A stretch of 15,606 bases of DNA from JAZDEL01 sp043820655 (GCA_043820655.1 JBDRDO010000029.1:1-15606), one strand, 5' to 3'; shown: positions 6,625 to 13,120, numbered from the stretch's first letter. The notes: generated by a model from the sequence alone, not told the origin. A program made the numbers and translations.

Positions 6625-7122
6625 CTACTCAAACTCAATAGCAACATCCGCAGCCAGCAGTTCGGAAAGCGCCTTTTCAAGCGAAGCCGCGTTTGTAACC
6701 ATCCTGCCCTCATCCCCTTTGGCAATCTTTACGGTAAAGCCCAAACCCTCAGGCCTGAATATCTTATTCACCCCAAGCAACCTGACTGCCCCAACCAAAT
6801 CCCCGATCATCTTTTTCTCATCCTTTGCCTTCTCAATAATGCGCACCTTCTTTCCAAGCTCCCTGCTCATTTCAGCAACAATAACCCCGCGCCTCCCTAT
6901 TGCCGAGCCAATGTTCCCCGTACATACAAGCACAATCAGATTCTCAAGCTCAAGCGCCTTCTTAAATTCAATGTCCGGCTCAAAAAACCTTTTGGAAAGT
7001 TTGTGCAGCAGCCTTGAAACGCGCACATCAAGTTCGCTTATTTCCTTTTCCGCAAGCTTCCGCCCGCACTCGGTGCATAAAAACTCTCTCTTCAAATCAC
7101 TTTCACATATTGCGGTGCGCAT
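6625..7122 (-). CDS. NusA-like KH-domain RNA-binding protein
   Basis: 165 residues. The core (about 45-135) matches the archaeal NusA-like arrangement of KH domains. The first carries the KH signature loop in GNIGSAIGRRGVIVAEMSRELG (GxxG = G76-R-R-G79), followed by KKVRIIEKAKD. A second, weaker unit follows (GLGFTVKIAKGDEGRMV). Archaeal NusA-like proteins bind RNA and are linked to transcription elongation or termination, and sometimes to ribosome or rRNA roles. The N-terminus has Cys at 6, 16 and 19 (CTECGRKL), resembling half of a zinc ribbon; the usual short archaeal NusA lacks this to my knowledge. A TATA-like TTTTATTA centred 26 bases upstream of the ATG suggests a leaderless mRNA. That box abuts the terminator of the upstream alba gene, so the two genes are probably separate transcripts. 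Confidence 0.75.
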   Translation of the reverse strand: MRTAICESDLKREFLCTECGRKLAEKEISELDVRVSRLLHKLSKRFFEPDIEFKKALELENLIVLVCTGNIGSAIGRRGVIVAEMSRELGKKVRIIEKAKDEKKMIGDLVGAVRLLGVNKIFRPEGLGFTVKIAKGDEGRMVTNAASLEKALSELLAADVAIEFE

Positions 7123-7144
7123 CTTAATCCCTATAGATATGGGG

Positions 7145-7152
7145 TAATAAAA
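7145..7152 (-). promoter_or_regulatory. TATA element of the KH-protein gene
   Basis: Minus-strand TTTTATTA, centred about 26 bases upstream of the ATG at 7122, which predicts leaderless transcription. It directly follows the U-tract of the alba terminator. Confidence 0.5.
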
Positions 7153-7179
7153 TTAAAAAGGGGGGTTGAAAAGCCCCCG
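7153..7179 (-). terminator. Hairpin plus U-tract terminator of alba
   Basis: On the minus strand: GGGGG-CTTTTCAA-CCCCC (7178-7161), one more C, then TTTTT (7159-7155) and further T-rich sequence. It lies 17 bases after the alba stop and looks like an intrinsic terminator. In archaea the T-tract alone may suffice. Confidence 0.65.
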
Positions 7180-7195
7180 TGAAAGCATTTTGAAG

Positions 7196-7468
7196 TTATT
7201 TCTTCAGGCTTATCTCTATTGCCGAGACTTTTAAGGGAGTTCCCTCATCAGTGGAGATTTCTTCTGTTGAAATATCTATTTTGTTAACTTTGACATTCTG
7301 GATGAATTTGTTCTTCACAATCTCGGCAACATCCACTGCGCGCGAAATTGCCTTGCCCCTTGCTTTGAGTAAAACTTCGTTGGAGCCCTGATTCATCTGT
7401 GTAACCACCGCAAGCACGTAAGCCATGGTTCCTTTCTTCCCTACGTAAACAGTGTTCTCTTCAGCCAT
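7196..7468 (-). CDS. albA: Chromatin protein Alba
   Basis: 90 residues, the normal Alba length. Seen: NTVYVGKKGTMAYVLAVVTQMN at the start (Alba strand 1 and helix 1, with the KKG/KP-x-x-x-Y-like basic site near residues 11-12), then EVLLKARGKAISRAVDVAEIVKNKF (helix 2, highly conserved RGKAISRAVDVAE) and a C-terminal beta hairpin. Alba dimers coat DNA and also bind RNA, with affinity tuned by acetylation or methylation of the N-terminal lysines. The start is fixed by a strong Shine-Dalgarno, GGAGGT (7480-7475), six bases upstream of the ATG. A TATA-like element (7513-7520) predicts a leader of about 22 nt. The gene ends in a hairpin terminator and is probably monocistronic. Confidence 0.96.
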   Translation of the reverse strand: MAEENTVYVGKKGTMAYVLAVVTQMNQGSNEVLLKARGKAISRAVDVAEIVKNKFIQNVKVNKIDISTEEISTDEGTPLKVSAIEISLKK

Positions 7469-7512
7469 TGCAATACCTCCGTTTGTTGAAGTTGTATGTT
7501 GAGCGTTAATGC

Positions 7513-7520
7513 ATTTATTA
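7513..7520 (-). promoter_or_regulatory. TATA element of alba
   Basis: Minus-strand TAATAAAT, predicting a start of transcription near 7490 and a leader of about 22 nt that holds the SD. A second candidate, TTTAAAAC near 7535-7543, would give a leader of about 50 nt. Confidence 0.4.
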
Positions 7521-7583
7521 TGTTGCCCGAATATTGTTTTAAATGGTTGCGGTGAAGGTTTTCAAACAATGGCAGGAAATACG

Positions 7584-8801
7584 TTACTCTGCCTCTAAAC
7601 AGGCATTATTTGTGCATTTGCATTTTACAGGGCCCTTTTTAGTTGGGCAGCCCACTCTAACTTCTTCGGGGGCATCTGAGTTCCAGCATCCCGCCTCGCA
7701 TCCGTCAATGCTCTTGCAATCTTGATCTGATTCGCAGTATTTGAATTTGTTAAGTTCAATGCGGTAATCAACATATGATGTACATTGAATCCTTGCTTCA
7801 CGATACAAAATTTCAATTTTGTCGCACAGTTCCCTGTCAAACAGTTCAGCTGCAATGTATGAAAAGCAGGAGTTCCTGTACGGTCCGAGAATTTTGTCGC
7901 AAAGTTCGGGATCGGGTGTTTCTCTGGCAGTGTCATAATAGATCTGGTCGTGGCAGCTCTGCGTTTCGTTGTCATCCTCGCCCAGATATGCCTTCTCGCA
8001 AAGGGAATGGTCCCTTGTCTGTACCGCAATCCTGTAGTAGCAAAAGCCCTCTGAATAGCCGCCCGAATAGTCTTTCGGCCCGAGCGGGCTTTCAATTACC
8101 TCCTCGCAAAGTTTCTCATTCCCTGTTTCAATCGCAAGTTCATATGTTTTCTTGCTTTCCGTATGCATAAGCAGGGTCTCCACTGCCCTGTAGCAGTCCT
8201 GTCTATGCCCTCCTGAAACTTCGGCACAAAGTGTTTTGTCCTCATTTTCAAAAGCAATTTCGGAATAGCATTTGTCCCTCAATCCCGTGTTGGAGATAGC
8301 CTTCTCATCTCCGCAGAGTTCAGGGGCGTTCTTGGAAAGCGCAATTGACAGATAACAAGCCTCCTTTGCATCTGCAGTAATCCATTCACAGCCTTGTCTG
8401 TCTATTACCTTTTCCCCTGTGCAGAACATGCGGCTAGTGGTGCCCAAAAGTTTGTCACAATGTTCGGGATTGCCCTCAGTTTCCGCAAAAGCACTGTAAC
8501 ACTCCTGAGTCCCCTTCTCACAAAGTGAAACATCCTGTTTCTTCTCAGCAATCTTCGTGTAGCATGCCTCCCTTGAAAGGACAGAACCGGAAATCGCATC
8601 CCTGCCAAGAACTGCCTTGCTCTGGCTTTCCAACCTTTCGCAAATTGTTTCGTCCTCATTATTTACTGCGAATTCAATAATACAGATTGCAAGCTCATTG
8701 CCCTCCTTACCGCTGCATTCTTGTTCAACAGGGCTAGTAACGCACCCAAAAATAAGTAGTGCTAAGAAAAAGAGCAAAATTGGCAAGAGGCTTTTTTCCA
8801 T
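7584..8801 (-). CDS. Cysteine-repeat lipoprotein, surface-exposed
   Basis: 405 residues. The N-terminus has a hydrophobic stretch (5-18) ending in a lipobox-like LIFGC with Cys20, so the protein is probably a lipid-anchored surface protein. Residues from about 35 to 345 are an imperfect tandem repeat with the pattern C-Y/F-x-x-I-A, 5-8 residues, D/P-x-x-L-C-D/E-K, about 10-15 residues, next C. Examples are REACYTKIAEKKQDVSLCEK, DKCYSEIAFENEDKTLC and NSCFSYIAAELFDRELCDK. I count about eight units, helical in character and Cys-paired. The last 50 residues form a separate Cys-rich module (YCESDQDC, CEAGCW, then KCKCTNNAC). Such C-x-x-D-x-D-C modules occur in secreted archaeal proteins. No enzymatic motif is seen; a scaffold or adhesion role is inference. 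A TATA-like TAAATATATC about 25 bases upstream of the ATG at 8801 suggests a leaderless mRNA. Confidence 0.8.
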   Translation of the reverse strand: MEKSLLPILLFFLALLIFGCVTSPVEQECSGKEGNELAICIIEFAVNNEDETICERLESQSKAVLGRDAISGSVLSREACYTKIAEKKQDVSLCEKGTQECYSAFAETEGNPEHCDKLLGTTSRMFCTGEKVIDRQGCEWITADAKEACYLSIALSKNAPELCGDEKAISNTGLRDKCYSEIAFENEDKTLCAEVSGGHRQDCYRAVETLLMHTESKKTYELAIETGNEKLCEEVIESPLGPKDYSGGYSEGFCYYRIAVQTRDHSLCEKAYLGEDDNETQSCHDQIYYDTARETPDPELCDKILGPYRNSCFSYIAAELFDRELCDKIEILYREARIQCTSYVDYRIELNKFKYCESDQDCKSIDGCEAGCWNSDAPEEVRVGCPTKKGPVKCKCTNNACLEAE

Positions 8802-8820
8802 GCACTAATTAATAAGATAA

Positions 8821-8830
8821 GATATATTTA
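8821..8830 (-). promoter_or_regulatory. TATA element of the lipoprotein gene
   Basis: Minus-strand TAAATATATC, centred about 25 bases upstream of the ATG at 8801. Confidence 0.5.
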
Positions 8831-8866
8831 ATTATTGGGATTTTGCATAAAAGTGAAGCGCCAGCT

Positions 8867-9718
8867 TTACTTCAGGTAGCGCAGTGTTGACTCGAATATT
8901 CCGCGTGTCTTTCCCGGATTATAATTGAAGTAGATGCTCTTGCCTATAAGCCCTGTCTTTTCAACAATTGCGGTGTAAGTTTTCTTCGTGGACGCTTCCT
9001 GTATGTACGCAATTTCCTTGCCCACAGGGGTTACATCAAAAACGTCAAAGTCAATAAACATATTTGGATCCACTGGCGCAACAGGGATGCCGCGCATGAT
9101 GGGGTGTTTTTCATCCTCTGCAAAGACCTTTCCCCTGACATAAATCTTACTCTGGCATGTCGGCTGGTCGTTTATCTGCCTGTCACATTCAACAGGCACA
9201 AGCCCCTTGCCGAATGTGTTCATCCATCCCGCAACATCGGGTGTGCCCGGCCTTGTGGTGCCGGAATCCTTTACAACAATAAGCTTCCCGCCCTTCTTTA
9301 CATAAGATTCAATTGCCTGCCCTAATTCACGTGAAACAGACTTGTTTGACTGTTCGCTCTGGTCAATCATCACAATATCATAATAACCCAACTGCTGATC
9401 GGGATTCCTTTCCATTGTTTCGGGGGTTTTCACAACATACCTCACAAGGTCCCTTGAATCATCAAGCACATCAATGACTTCCTGTGATGTCGCGCCTATA
9501 ATAAGCATCTGCGCAGGCTGCCCGCCGCCTGTCAGCAAATTGGCAATCGGCCCCACAAGCGGGGTGTTGCTTGTTATTACTCCAAAGAAAACCGCAACAA
9601 AAAAGCCGATAACAACAATAAGCACAACAGGGATAAGCCCCTCTAAATTATAGCCGATCTTCGGCAGGCCCCCGCCACCCGCGGGTTCTCCCCCTCCACC
9701 TTCTTCAGGATACATCAT
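8867..9718 (-). CDS. Single-TM protein with class I GATase-like extracytoplasmic domain (paralog A)
   Basis: 283 residues from the ATG at 9718; the ATG at 9715 and a GTG at 9724 are alternatives. GGAAG stands five bases before 9718. Seen: a Gly/Pro/Glu-rich N-terminal tail, one TM segment (about residues 27-49, LIPVVLIVVIGFFVAVFFG), then an alpha/beta domain. The domain contains QLGYYDIVMIDQSEQ and, after a helix, ESYVKKGGKLIVVKDSG. This strand-helix-GGG-strand layout is typical of class I glutamine-amidotransferase-like folds (ThuA/DUF4159-type). The nucleophile-elbow Cys of true amidotransferases is absent, so a binding or structural role is likelier. EDEKHPIMRGIP is matched in the neighbour by DEREHPLVLGIRPG, and the genes are adjacent on the same strand, so they are paralogs. 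TM first and soluble domain last predicts an outward-facing domain. Function unknown. Confidence 0.75.
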   Translation of the reverse strand: MMYPEEGGGGEPAGGGGLPKIGYNLEGLIPVVLIVVIGFFVAVFFGVITSNTPLVGPIANLLTGGGQPAQMLIIGATSQEVIDVLDDSRDLVRYVVKTPETMERNPDQQLGYYDIVMIDQSEQSNKSVSRELGQAIESYVKKGGKLIVVKDSGTTRPGTPDVAGWMNTFGKGLVPVECDRQINDQPTCQSKIYVRGKVFAEDEKHPIMRGIPVAPVDPNMFIDFDVFDVTPVGKEIAYIQEASTKKTYTAIVEKTGLIGKSIYFNYNPGKTRGIFESTLRYLK

Positions 9719-9808
9719 CAGCACTTCCTTTTCTTTCTGATTATTTTCTGTTTCACTGTTATTATATACTTTATCCCTTTTCTGACTTATTCATTATCCC
9801 CTTTCTGC

Positions 9809-9816
9809 TTTATAAA
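9809..9816 (-). promoter_or_regulatory. TATA element upstream of paralog A
   Basis: Minus-strand TTTATAAA, close to the archaeal consensus, predicting a leader of about 68 nt. A second candidate, TATATAAT at 9761-9768, would give a leader of about 20 nt with the SD just before the start codon and may be the one used. Confidence 0.4.
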
Positions 9817-9836
9817 CTTTTCTCTAAGTCCGCGCC

Positions 9837-10868
9837 TCAGCTTGTCCTCAGCATCCCGTAATAAAGGTTCTCAAGAAGCCCGTAATACTTCTGCTCCTGC
9901 TCCTCGCGCACAAACTGCTCGGGCGGAATGGCATAATACACCCACTTTTCCCCCGTGCCTGCGGTAACTATAATCGGGAAATTATTGCCAAGATTCACCT
10001 TATCTTTGGTTATCAGCGACCCGCCATAATCCACGCCAAGCACGCGCGTGCTCAAACCGCTTCCTTCCTCGACAATTGCGAAATCGCCGTTCATCCTAAG
10101 TCCCGGCCTAATCCCAAGGACAAGCGGATGTTCCCTTTCATCGCCCGCATCAAGCTTTCCTATATCGGGCAAATCGTTTTTGCAGTCCTTGAACTGGCAG
10201 TAATTTCCTATGTATTTAATGTTCAGCATCTCATCAAGCTTTATTGCAAAGTTCCTGTCCCCGTCCTCATAGCGCCTTGCCCACGGCCCGATATCGCTTA
10301 TCTCGGAGCGCCATGTGCAGTTCACATCGCTTATCCTCAGCCCGCGCTCCTCCCACATTTTCTGCGTGTCAATGTCATCGCAGATTGCAAGCCCCGCATA
10401 TTCGTGCGCCTTTAGGAACATGTCCCCCTCTGCGCCCTCAGCCCCAGCATCTCCCGTCCACACAAGCCTTCCTCCTCCCAATGCATAATCAACAAGCATC
10501 TTCATTTTCTTTGTGCTCATTGTCCTTGCCTGTTCAACAATAATCAAATCGTAATCCTTAAGGTTCCCTAACGTTATTGTGTCAAGGTGTGCAACCCTAA
10601 CCCTCAATCCCAGATGCTCCTTGCTCTCCATTGCGCTCTGCAGGAGCTGCGGGTTTCCCAGTCCATCATCCCCGTGCACAATCAGCACCTTCGGCTCGCC
10701 CATTACTCCCCACCACACATCGCACGCCCCGGGCACAGGTATGATGCTGCATCCGAAAATCCACATTATCACGCCAAGCAGCGCCACTACAAGCACCGCA
10801 AGAATTGCAATCCTGTAAAGCAGCGGTCCAAGCTGCTGTGCCTGTGCAATACCGTCCATTCCGTTCAT
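9837..10868 (-). CDS. Single-TM protein with class I GATase-like extracytoplasmic domain (paralog B)
   Basis: 343 residues from the ATG at 10868. An ATG at 10874 is only two bases from the SD-like GGAAGG, which is too close, so 10868 (eight bases) is preferred. Seen: a TM segment at about residues 17-39 (YRIAILAVLVVALLGVIMWI) followed by FGCS, a possible lipid-attachment Cys though it comes after the TM; then the domain with PKVLIVHGDDGLG, NLKDYDLIIVEQAR and DYALGGGRLVWTGDAG, the same fold order as paralog A. An insert with four or five Cys (about residues 160-240, with CDDID, NCTW and YCQFKDC) is not in paralog A and may form disulfides outside the cell. No Cys-His-Glu triad is evident. A TATA-like GGATATAAA at 10906-10914 suits transcription from near 10883. 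Function unknown; a membrane-anchored surface pair with paralog A is the reasonable reading. Confidence 0.75.
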   Translation of the reverse strand: MNGMDGIAQAQQLGPLLYRIAILAVLVVALLGVIMWIFGCSIIPVPGACDVWWGVMGEPKVLIVHGDDGLGNPQLLQSAMESKEHLGLRVRVAHLDTITLGNLKDYDLIIVEQARTMSTKKMKMLVDYALGGGRLVWTGDAGAEGAEGDMFLKAHEYAGLAICDDIDTQKMWEERGLRISDVNCTWRSEISDIGPWARRYEDGDRNFAIKLDEMLNIKYIGNYCQFKDCKNDLPDIGKLDAGDEREHPLVLGIRPGLRMNGDFAIVEEGSGLSTRVLGVDYGGSLITKDKVNLGNNFPIIVTAGTGEKWVYYAIPPEQFVREEQEQKYYGLLENLYYGMLRTS

Positions 10869-10905
10869 ATGCATAACCTTCCGTGTTTCCCTGGCAACCC
10901 AAAGG

Positions 10906-10914
10906 TTTATATCC
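10906..10914 (-). promoter_or_regulatory. TATA element of paralog B
   Basis: Minus-strand GGATATAAA, predicting transcription from about 10883 and a short leader containing GGAAGG. Confidence 0.45.
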
Positions 10915-10930
10915 TTTCAGCCTGCTTTTC

Positions 10931-10938
10931 TATATATA
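10931..10938 (+). promoter_or_regulatory. TATA element of the Sec61-beta gene
   Basis: TATATATA lies about 61 bases upstream of the ATG at 10999, predicting a leader of about 40 nt. The element is palindromic, so it could also support minus-strand transcription. Confidence 0.45.
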
Positions 10939-10966
10939 GTAATCCTCCATATTTAATTGTTTTTAT

Positions 10967-10983
10967 TGCCGCATTGCGCGGCA
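10967..10983 (+). promoter_or_regulatory. Stem-loop in the Sec61-beta leader
   Basis: TGCCGC-ATTGC-GCGGCA is a 6-bp perfect GC-rich stem with a 5-base loop. It ends just before the purine-rich SD region (ggaagg) of the gene. It could modulate initiation; the function is inferred. Confidence 0.4.
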
Positions 10984-10998
10984 GGAAGGCGAAAAAAG

Positions 10999-11163
10999 AT
11001 GAAAATGAACTCGGGACCGGGAGTTTCAGGCCCAAGCTCCAGCATCGGCATAATGCGCTTTTTTGATGTTGAGACAGGCGGGCCCAAACTCACGCCGGAA
11101 TTTGTGGTTGTTATTGCAGTGGTTTTCACGGCAATAATGCTCGCACTGCACTTTTTTATGTAG
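10999..11163 (+). CDS. secG: Preprotein translocase subunit Sec61-beta (SecG family)
   Basis: 54 residues, the usual size for archaeal Sec61-beta. A Gly/Ser-rich cytosolic tail is followed by SSSIGIMRFFDVETGGPKLTPEFV and one C-terminal TM (about residues 33-52). The G-I/L-M-R-F-F/Y-D-x-E-T-G-G-P-K pattern is diagnostic of this family. The subunit sits beside SecY and SecE in the protein-conducting channel and is tail-anchored. ATG 10999 was chosen over 11005 and over upstream TTG-type starts because of the purine-rich GGAAGG about 10 bases upstream. The gene is alone on the plus strand, divergent from paralog B and convergent with the SpeD fusion gene, so it is probably monocistronic. Confidence 0.93.
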   Translation: MKMNSGPGVSGPSSSIGIMRFFDVETGGPKLTPEFVVVIAVVFTAIMLALHFFM

Positions 11164-11175
11164 TGCCCGCGGGTA
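11161..11175. repeat. 15-bp exact repeat, copy 2
   Basis: TAGTGCCCGCGGGTA, identical to 6581-6595. Here it begins at the stop codon of the Sec61-beta gene and fills the gap before the SpeD-fusion stop codon. The CCCGCGGG core is palindromic. Confidence 0.5.
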
Positions 11176-11181
11176 GCGCTT

Positions 11182-12090
11182 TTAAATGCCGCGTGGAAGC
11201 GTGGTTTTCCTCATTTCCGCAGGCTTGAATATTCCGGTTAGATATTTCTCAACAGCCTCCACATCAAATTCCCTGCATGAAACAACATCCACCTTCACAA
11301 GCCTCTTCTCAGGATAGGTGTGGATTGCTATATGTGATTCCGCAATTATCACAAAACCCGTAACTCCCGCATCTTCCGGATTTTCTGCCTCGTGGTAAAG
11401 CGCACACACTTTTGAGATTTTCCTCATGCCTATAAGCGCGGGCAGTTCATTCAGTGCCTGCGCAATAAATTCCTTTTTCCCCAACTCCGCGCTGCCGCAC
11501 CTGTAGCAGTCAAATATAAGCTGCCTTGCAAATGCCGTGCTATATCGCGGCAGTGTCGCAGACAAAATTCCCGCCGCCCAGTATCCTATCTGAAATGCAG
11601 CCATAATTGCAATGTAAATATAATTCCCCGTTGCAACTGAAACCGTTAGGCAGGCCGCGGGGAGCATCGGCCTCTCCCTCAGGAGAATCATCTTCAGCCC
11701 GCCTTTCCCCGCGCCGGCGCGCACAATTGCATCATGCCTTTCGTTCAGCATTTCATCAAGTACGGCAAAAAAGGCAAACCCAGCAAACAGCAAAAAATTC
11801 ACTTCCGGCACCCCAATCAGGAAAAGCACGGCAAGCATCGCCGCAAGCCCCCACTGGTGCGCACGGTCAATCCTCTCATGCAGAAGCACGCCCGCAATTA
11901 TGGCAAGCCCCCAAGTCATTGTTTCAGTGCTTAGGGAGAGCAGCACCCCCAAAACAGCGCCGTACAAAATTCCCAAAACATACTTCGCACTGCGCGGCGA
12001 TTTAATTCTCTCATCAGTCAGGTCATCCGCAATTTTCACAAACAGCGCGCCGGCAAACGCAAGCAAACCCGCAAAAAAATAATCAATCAT
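11182..12090 (-). CDS. speD: Membrane-domain fusion to an S-adenosylmethionine decarboxylase (SpeD) family domain
   Basis: 302 residues. Residues 1-185 are mostly hydrophobic, with about five or six TM segments (about 4-19, 37-53, 58-69, 81-95, 98-113 and 148-178) and a charged loop containing DDLTDERIK. Residues 189-300 are a complete prokaryotic SpeD domain. The self-cleavage site is in AESHIAIHTYPE: cleavage between Glu251 and Ser252 would make the pyruvoyl cofactor. His257 and Cys272 (VVSC) fall at +5 and +20 from the Ser, the same spacing as Ser63, His68 and Cys83 of the Thermotoga enzyme. The family decarboxylates S-adenosylmethionine, giving the aminopropyl donor for spermidine, though some SpeD-like proteins in bacteria and archaea are ornithine or arginine decarboxylases instead. 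The usual enzyme is soluble and about 115-130 residues, so the membrane half is extra. The ATG overlaps the deoxyhypusine synthase stop (ATGA), implying coupled translation. I do not recognise the membrane half. Confidence 0.85.
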   Translation of the reverse strand: MIDYFFAGLLAFAGALFVKIADDLTDERIKSPRSAKYVLGILYGAVLGVLLSLSTETMTWGLAIIAGVLLHERIDRAHQWGLAAMLAVLFLIGVPEVNFLLFAGFAFFAVLDEMLNERHDAIVRAGAGKGGLKMILLRERPMLPAACLTVSVATGNYIYIAIMAAFQIGYWAAGILSATLPRYSTAFARQLIFDCYRCGSAELGKKEFIAQALNELPALIGMRKISKVCALYHEAENPEDAGVTGFVIIAESHIAIHTYPEKRLVKVDVVSCREFDVEAVEKYLTGIFKPAEMRKTTLPRGI

Positions 12091-13070
12091 AGCACGCCCC
12101 TTTCCCTAAGTGCCCCCGCAATAAGCGGGAACGCAATCGTAGCATCGCAGTTAACCGTAACATTTTTCCCGCGCTCCCTTAACTTGCCCCAGCTCTTTGC
12201 CTCCCTTGTCTGCGCGCCGCTCAATGAGCCGTCAAACTCCTGCGCTGTTGTTACATAAACCGCATAATCCAAACCTTCGCGCAGAATATTTGCGCCTATT
12301 ATATGGTGCTTTGCAATGCCCCCTCCGAGCACAATCGCCCCCGTTCTTTCCGCATTCAAAACCATATCCGCTAATGGTTTCAAATCCGCGGCAACATCGC
12401 ATACAAACTCCTTATTCTCCTCCCTGAAAAAATACATCTGCAATCCGATTGCGCCGTCTGTAATGCCCGGGCAGAAAACAGGAATTTCATTCTTCGCGCA
12501 CCAGTACAGGAAACTGCCCTCCCTTGCCTTGCCCGCTTCCTCGCCAATTTTCAAACCGATGAATTTTGCAATCGCAGAAGGGCTTGTAATTTTGTTGTTT
12601 TTTTTACCCCCTGTATAAATCTCCGCAAACCATTTCTGCATATTTTCCTCAAAAACCTCAAATCCTTTGTTGGGGATGAAGATATTGCCCACTCTGTTGA
12701 TTCCCTTTTTGTGGAGTTCAGCATCATCAACATCAAAAATTCCCATTTCATACGGCATAAAGCACTTAATCACATCATGGTCGATTGCGCCCGCTGTTGT
12801 CACAATTGCATGCACCTTTTTCTTTCTGCACAGTTCCGCAATTGTGCCGCGCAGGCCGCTTGCAACTAAATTTGCTGTAAAGCCGAAAAACACCGTGCAA
12901 TCATTATCCCCAATCATCTCCTCACATAATTCGGCACCGCGCGCAAGATTGCTCGCCTGAAAGCCGGCATTCTTCATGCCGCTAACCAAATCCACGGCTC
13001 CCTTTCCGCCTTCCTCTCCCGTACCTTTCTTTTCCGCATTATAGTCCGTTATCTCAGGGTTCAAAAACAT
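12087..13070 (-). CDS. dys: Deoxyhypusine synthase
   Basis: 327 residues from the ATG at 13070; an adjacent GTG at 13073 is also possible. The enzyme transfers the 4-aminobutyl group of spermidine to a lysine of translation factor aIF5A, using NAD. Seen (numbered from the GTG): FQASNLARGAELCEEMI and CTVFFGFTANLVASGLRG near the N-terminus, then HAIVTTAGAIDHDVIKCF (NAD-site region), FCPGITDGAIGLQMYFF, and the active-site segment IVLGGGIAKHHI with catalytic Lys255 (equivalent to human Lys329). YVTTAQEFDGSLSGAQTREAKSWGK closes the family signature. The length matches archaeal homologs (about 310-330). A TATA-like element at 13113-13120 predicts a leader of about 20 nt containing GAGGTG right at the start codon. 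The gene is first in a two-gene operon with the SpeD fusion, a sensible pairing because spermidine is its substrate. Confidence 0.95.
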   Translation of the reverse strand: MFLNPEITDYNAEKKGTGEEGGKGAVDLVSGMKNAGFQASNLARGAELCEEMIGDNDCTVFFGFTANLVASGLRGTIAELCRKKKVHAIVTTAGAIDHDVIKCFMPYEMGIFDVDDAELHKKGINRVGNIFIPNKGFEVFEENMQKWFAEIYTGGKKNNKITSPSAIAKFIGLKIGEEAGKAREGSFLYWCAKNEIPVFCPGITDGAIGLQMYFFREENKEFVCDVAADLKPLADMVLNAERTGAIVLGGGIAKHHIIGANILREGLDYAVYVTTAQEFDGSLSGAQTREAKSWGKLRERGKNVTVNCDATIAFPLIAGALRERGVL

Positions 13071-13112
13071 CACCTCTATTTACCCCTAATTAGAAATTGC
13101 AAAATAAGCCAC

Positions 13113-13120
13113 TTTATATC
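13113..13120 (-). promoter_or_regulatory. TATA element of the dys-speD operon
   Basis: Minus-strand GATATAAA, predicting transcription from about 13090. A second A/T-rich candidate (TTTAAAAA, near 13156-13163) would give a longer leader. Confidence 0.45.

Noticed and set aside
10957..10998. TTG at 10957 as the start of the Sec61-beta gene.
   Set aside because: The extra 14 residues would translate the leader hairpin and SD region and do not fit the family N-terminus.
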